NCBI GenBank assembly: GCA_949297205.1
Contig: CASFSH010000092.1
Coordinates: 1 to 5,257, forward strand
Direction of reading: 5' to 3'
Source: an uncultured Bacillota bacterium
Lineage (GTDB): Bacteria > Bacillota > Clostridia > UBA1381
DNA length: 5,257 bases
Shown here: positions 4,518-5,257 of the stretch, piece by piece
How the letters are laid out: each line of letters opens with the position of its first letter
How positions within the stretch are numbered: the stretch's first letter is position 1
Position numbers and translations under genes: made by a program
The notes under the pieces: model-generated
Told to the model about the DNA's origin: nothing
Seen by the model: the letters and a program-made list of their open reading frames with translations, nothing else
Database searches by the model: none

Positions 4518-5257
4518 TTGAAATTGATTGCAAGAATTATAGTCAATTCAGCGTCAAAACATACAGATAAGTTTTTTGATTATCTCATTCCGGAAACACT
4601 GCAAAAAACAGTTACAATCGGTACAAGAGTACTGGTCCCTTTCGGACAGGGAAATAAGCAGATTGAGGGATATGTGATAGGCTTGTCGGATTTTTCAAAG
4701 GCAAAAAAATTGAAAAGCATTATAAGCGCTGAAGAAATACCTGTTTTTGACAAAAAAATGCTTGAGCTTATCGAATGGGTGAGAGAAAAGTATCTGTGTA
4801 CTTATATTGACGTAATAAAAGCAGTTATTCCTTCGGGAACTGCAATAAGAAATGAAGAATGGTATATATGCGTTGATGAAAATGCTGCGTTGACGCCTAA
4901 AGAAAAAAAGATTTTCGAAGAAATACAAAAACATGGCAGGGAATGCGAAATTAATGTATTAATGCAGTTTTTTGATGATGAAAACATAAAACCCGCATTG
5001 AAAAGAATGTGTGACAAAGGCGCTTTGAGAGTGGAGTACAGGGATACAAAAAGCGTGAAGGATAAGATTGTCAGAATAGTAAAGCCTGCAATTGAACCTG
5101 AAGATATGAAGGATACAATAGATATGCTCCTGAAAAAAAGAGCTTATGCAAGGGCAAGAGTTATGGAGGCTTTATCTCATATAGATATTGTATCGGTTGC
5201 AGACCTTATGATGATTACTCAGACAAATTATAATACCATATCGGCTTTGAAAAAAGC
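4518..5257 (+). CDS. priA: Primosomal protein N' (PriA helicase), 3'-partial
   Basis: PriA is a 3'-5' superfamily 2 helicase that recognises stalled forks and reloads the replisome. Only the first 246 residues are in the window; the frame is open through the right edge. The N-terminal DNA-binding domain is clear: MKLIARIIVNSASKHTDKFF, then DYLIP (21-25), IGTRVLVPFG (34-43) and IEGYVIGL. It is followed by the WVREKYLCTYIDVIKAVIPSG segment that leads into the winged-helix domain (roughly 110-200), which begins near LTPKEKKIFEEI. The helicase motifs, including Walker A, and the zinc-binding cysteines would lie beyond the window. The TTG start is chosen because a stop precedes it directly and AAAGGA is well spaced. 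The gene lies 253 bases after rpoZ, separated by a terminator and a structured leader. coaBC, which sits between rpoZ and priA in B. subtilis, is missing. Confidence 0.92.
   Translation, partial: MKLIARIIVNSASKHTDKFFDYLIPETLQKTVTIGTRVLVPFGQGNKQIEGYVIGLSDFSKAKKLKSIISAEEIPVFDKKMLELIEWVREKYLCTYIDVIKAVIPSGTAIRNEEWYICVDENAALTPKEKKIFEEIQKHGRECEINVLMQFFDDENIKPALKRMCDKGALRVEYRDTKSVKDKIVRIVKPAIEPEDMKDTIDMLLKKRAYARARVMEALSHIDIVSVADLMMITQTNYNTISALKK

Overview
The window looks like low-GC Gram-positive DNA, most likely from a class Clostridia bacterium, possibly an anaerobic gut commensal. The evidence is the AT-rich sequence, the strong AGGAGG-type ribosome binding sites, the frequent GTG and TTG starts, a RemA/DUF370 gene, and the Firmicutes gene order yicC-remA-gmk-rpoZ-priA. 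All genes lie on the + strand. I could not place the organism to genus.

Layout. Positions 1-1874 hold the 3' part of a large gene for a GLUG-repeat surface or secreted protein, cut by the left edge. Positions 1875-2048 are an AT-rich spacer with an AT-only palindrome, an A/T tract resembling an UP element, an extended -10 promoter (1980-1988) and an 8-bp inverted repeat just after the predicted transcription start. From 2049 to 4264 runs a tight core operon: yicC (endoribonuclease family), remA (DNA-binding regulator), gmk (guanylate kinase, overlapping remA) and rpoZ (RNA polymerase omega with a long acidic tail). It is closed by a 10-bp-stem intrinsic terminator at 4268-4314. Positions 4315-4517 are a gene-free leader with strong potential RNA structure. 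priA (primosomal helicase) starts at TTG 4518 and is cut by the right edge after 246 codons.

How they work together. The operon groups RNA turnover (YicC), transcription (omega, RemA), GTP supply (Gmk) and replication restart (PriA), as in Bacillus subtilis yloC-remA-gmk-rpoZ-coaBC-priA. Here coaBC is absent, and the rpoZ-priA gap holds a terminator plus a structured segment instead. The surface-protein gene upstream is probably functionally separate.

The most interesting part is the unexplained 4315-4486 leader. It can form a long interrupted hairpin followed by mutually exclusive small hairpins, and I could not match it to an RNA family I know. Other points are the extended omega tail, the palindrome at the start of the operon transcript, and the tandem GLUG modules.
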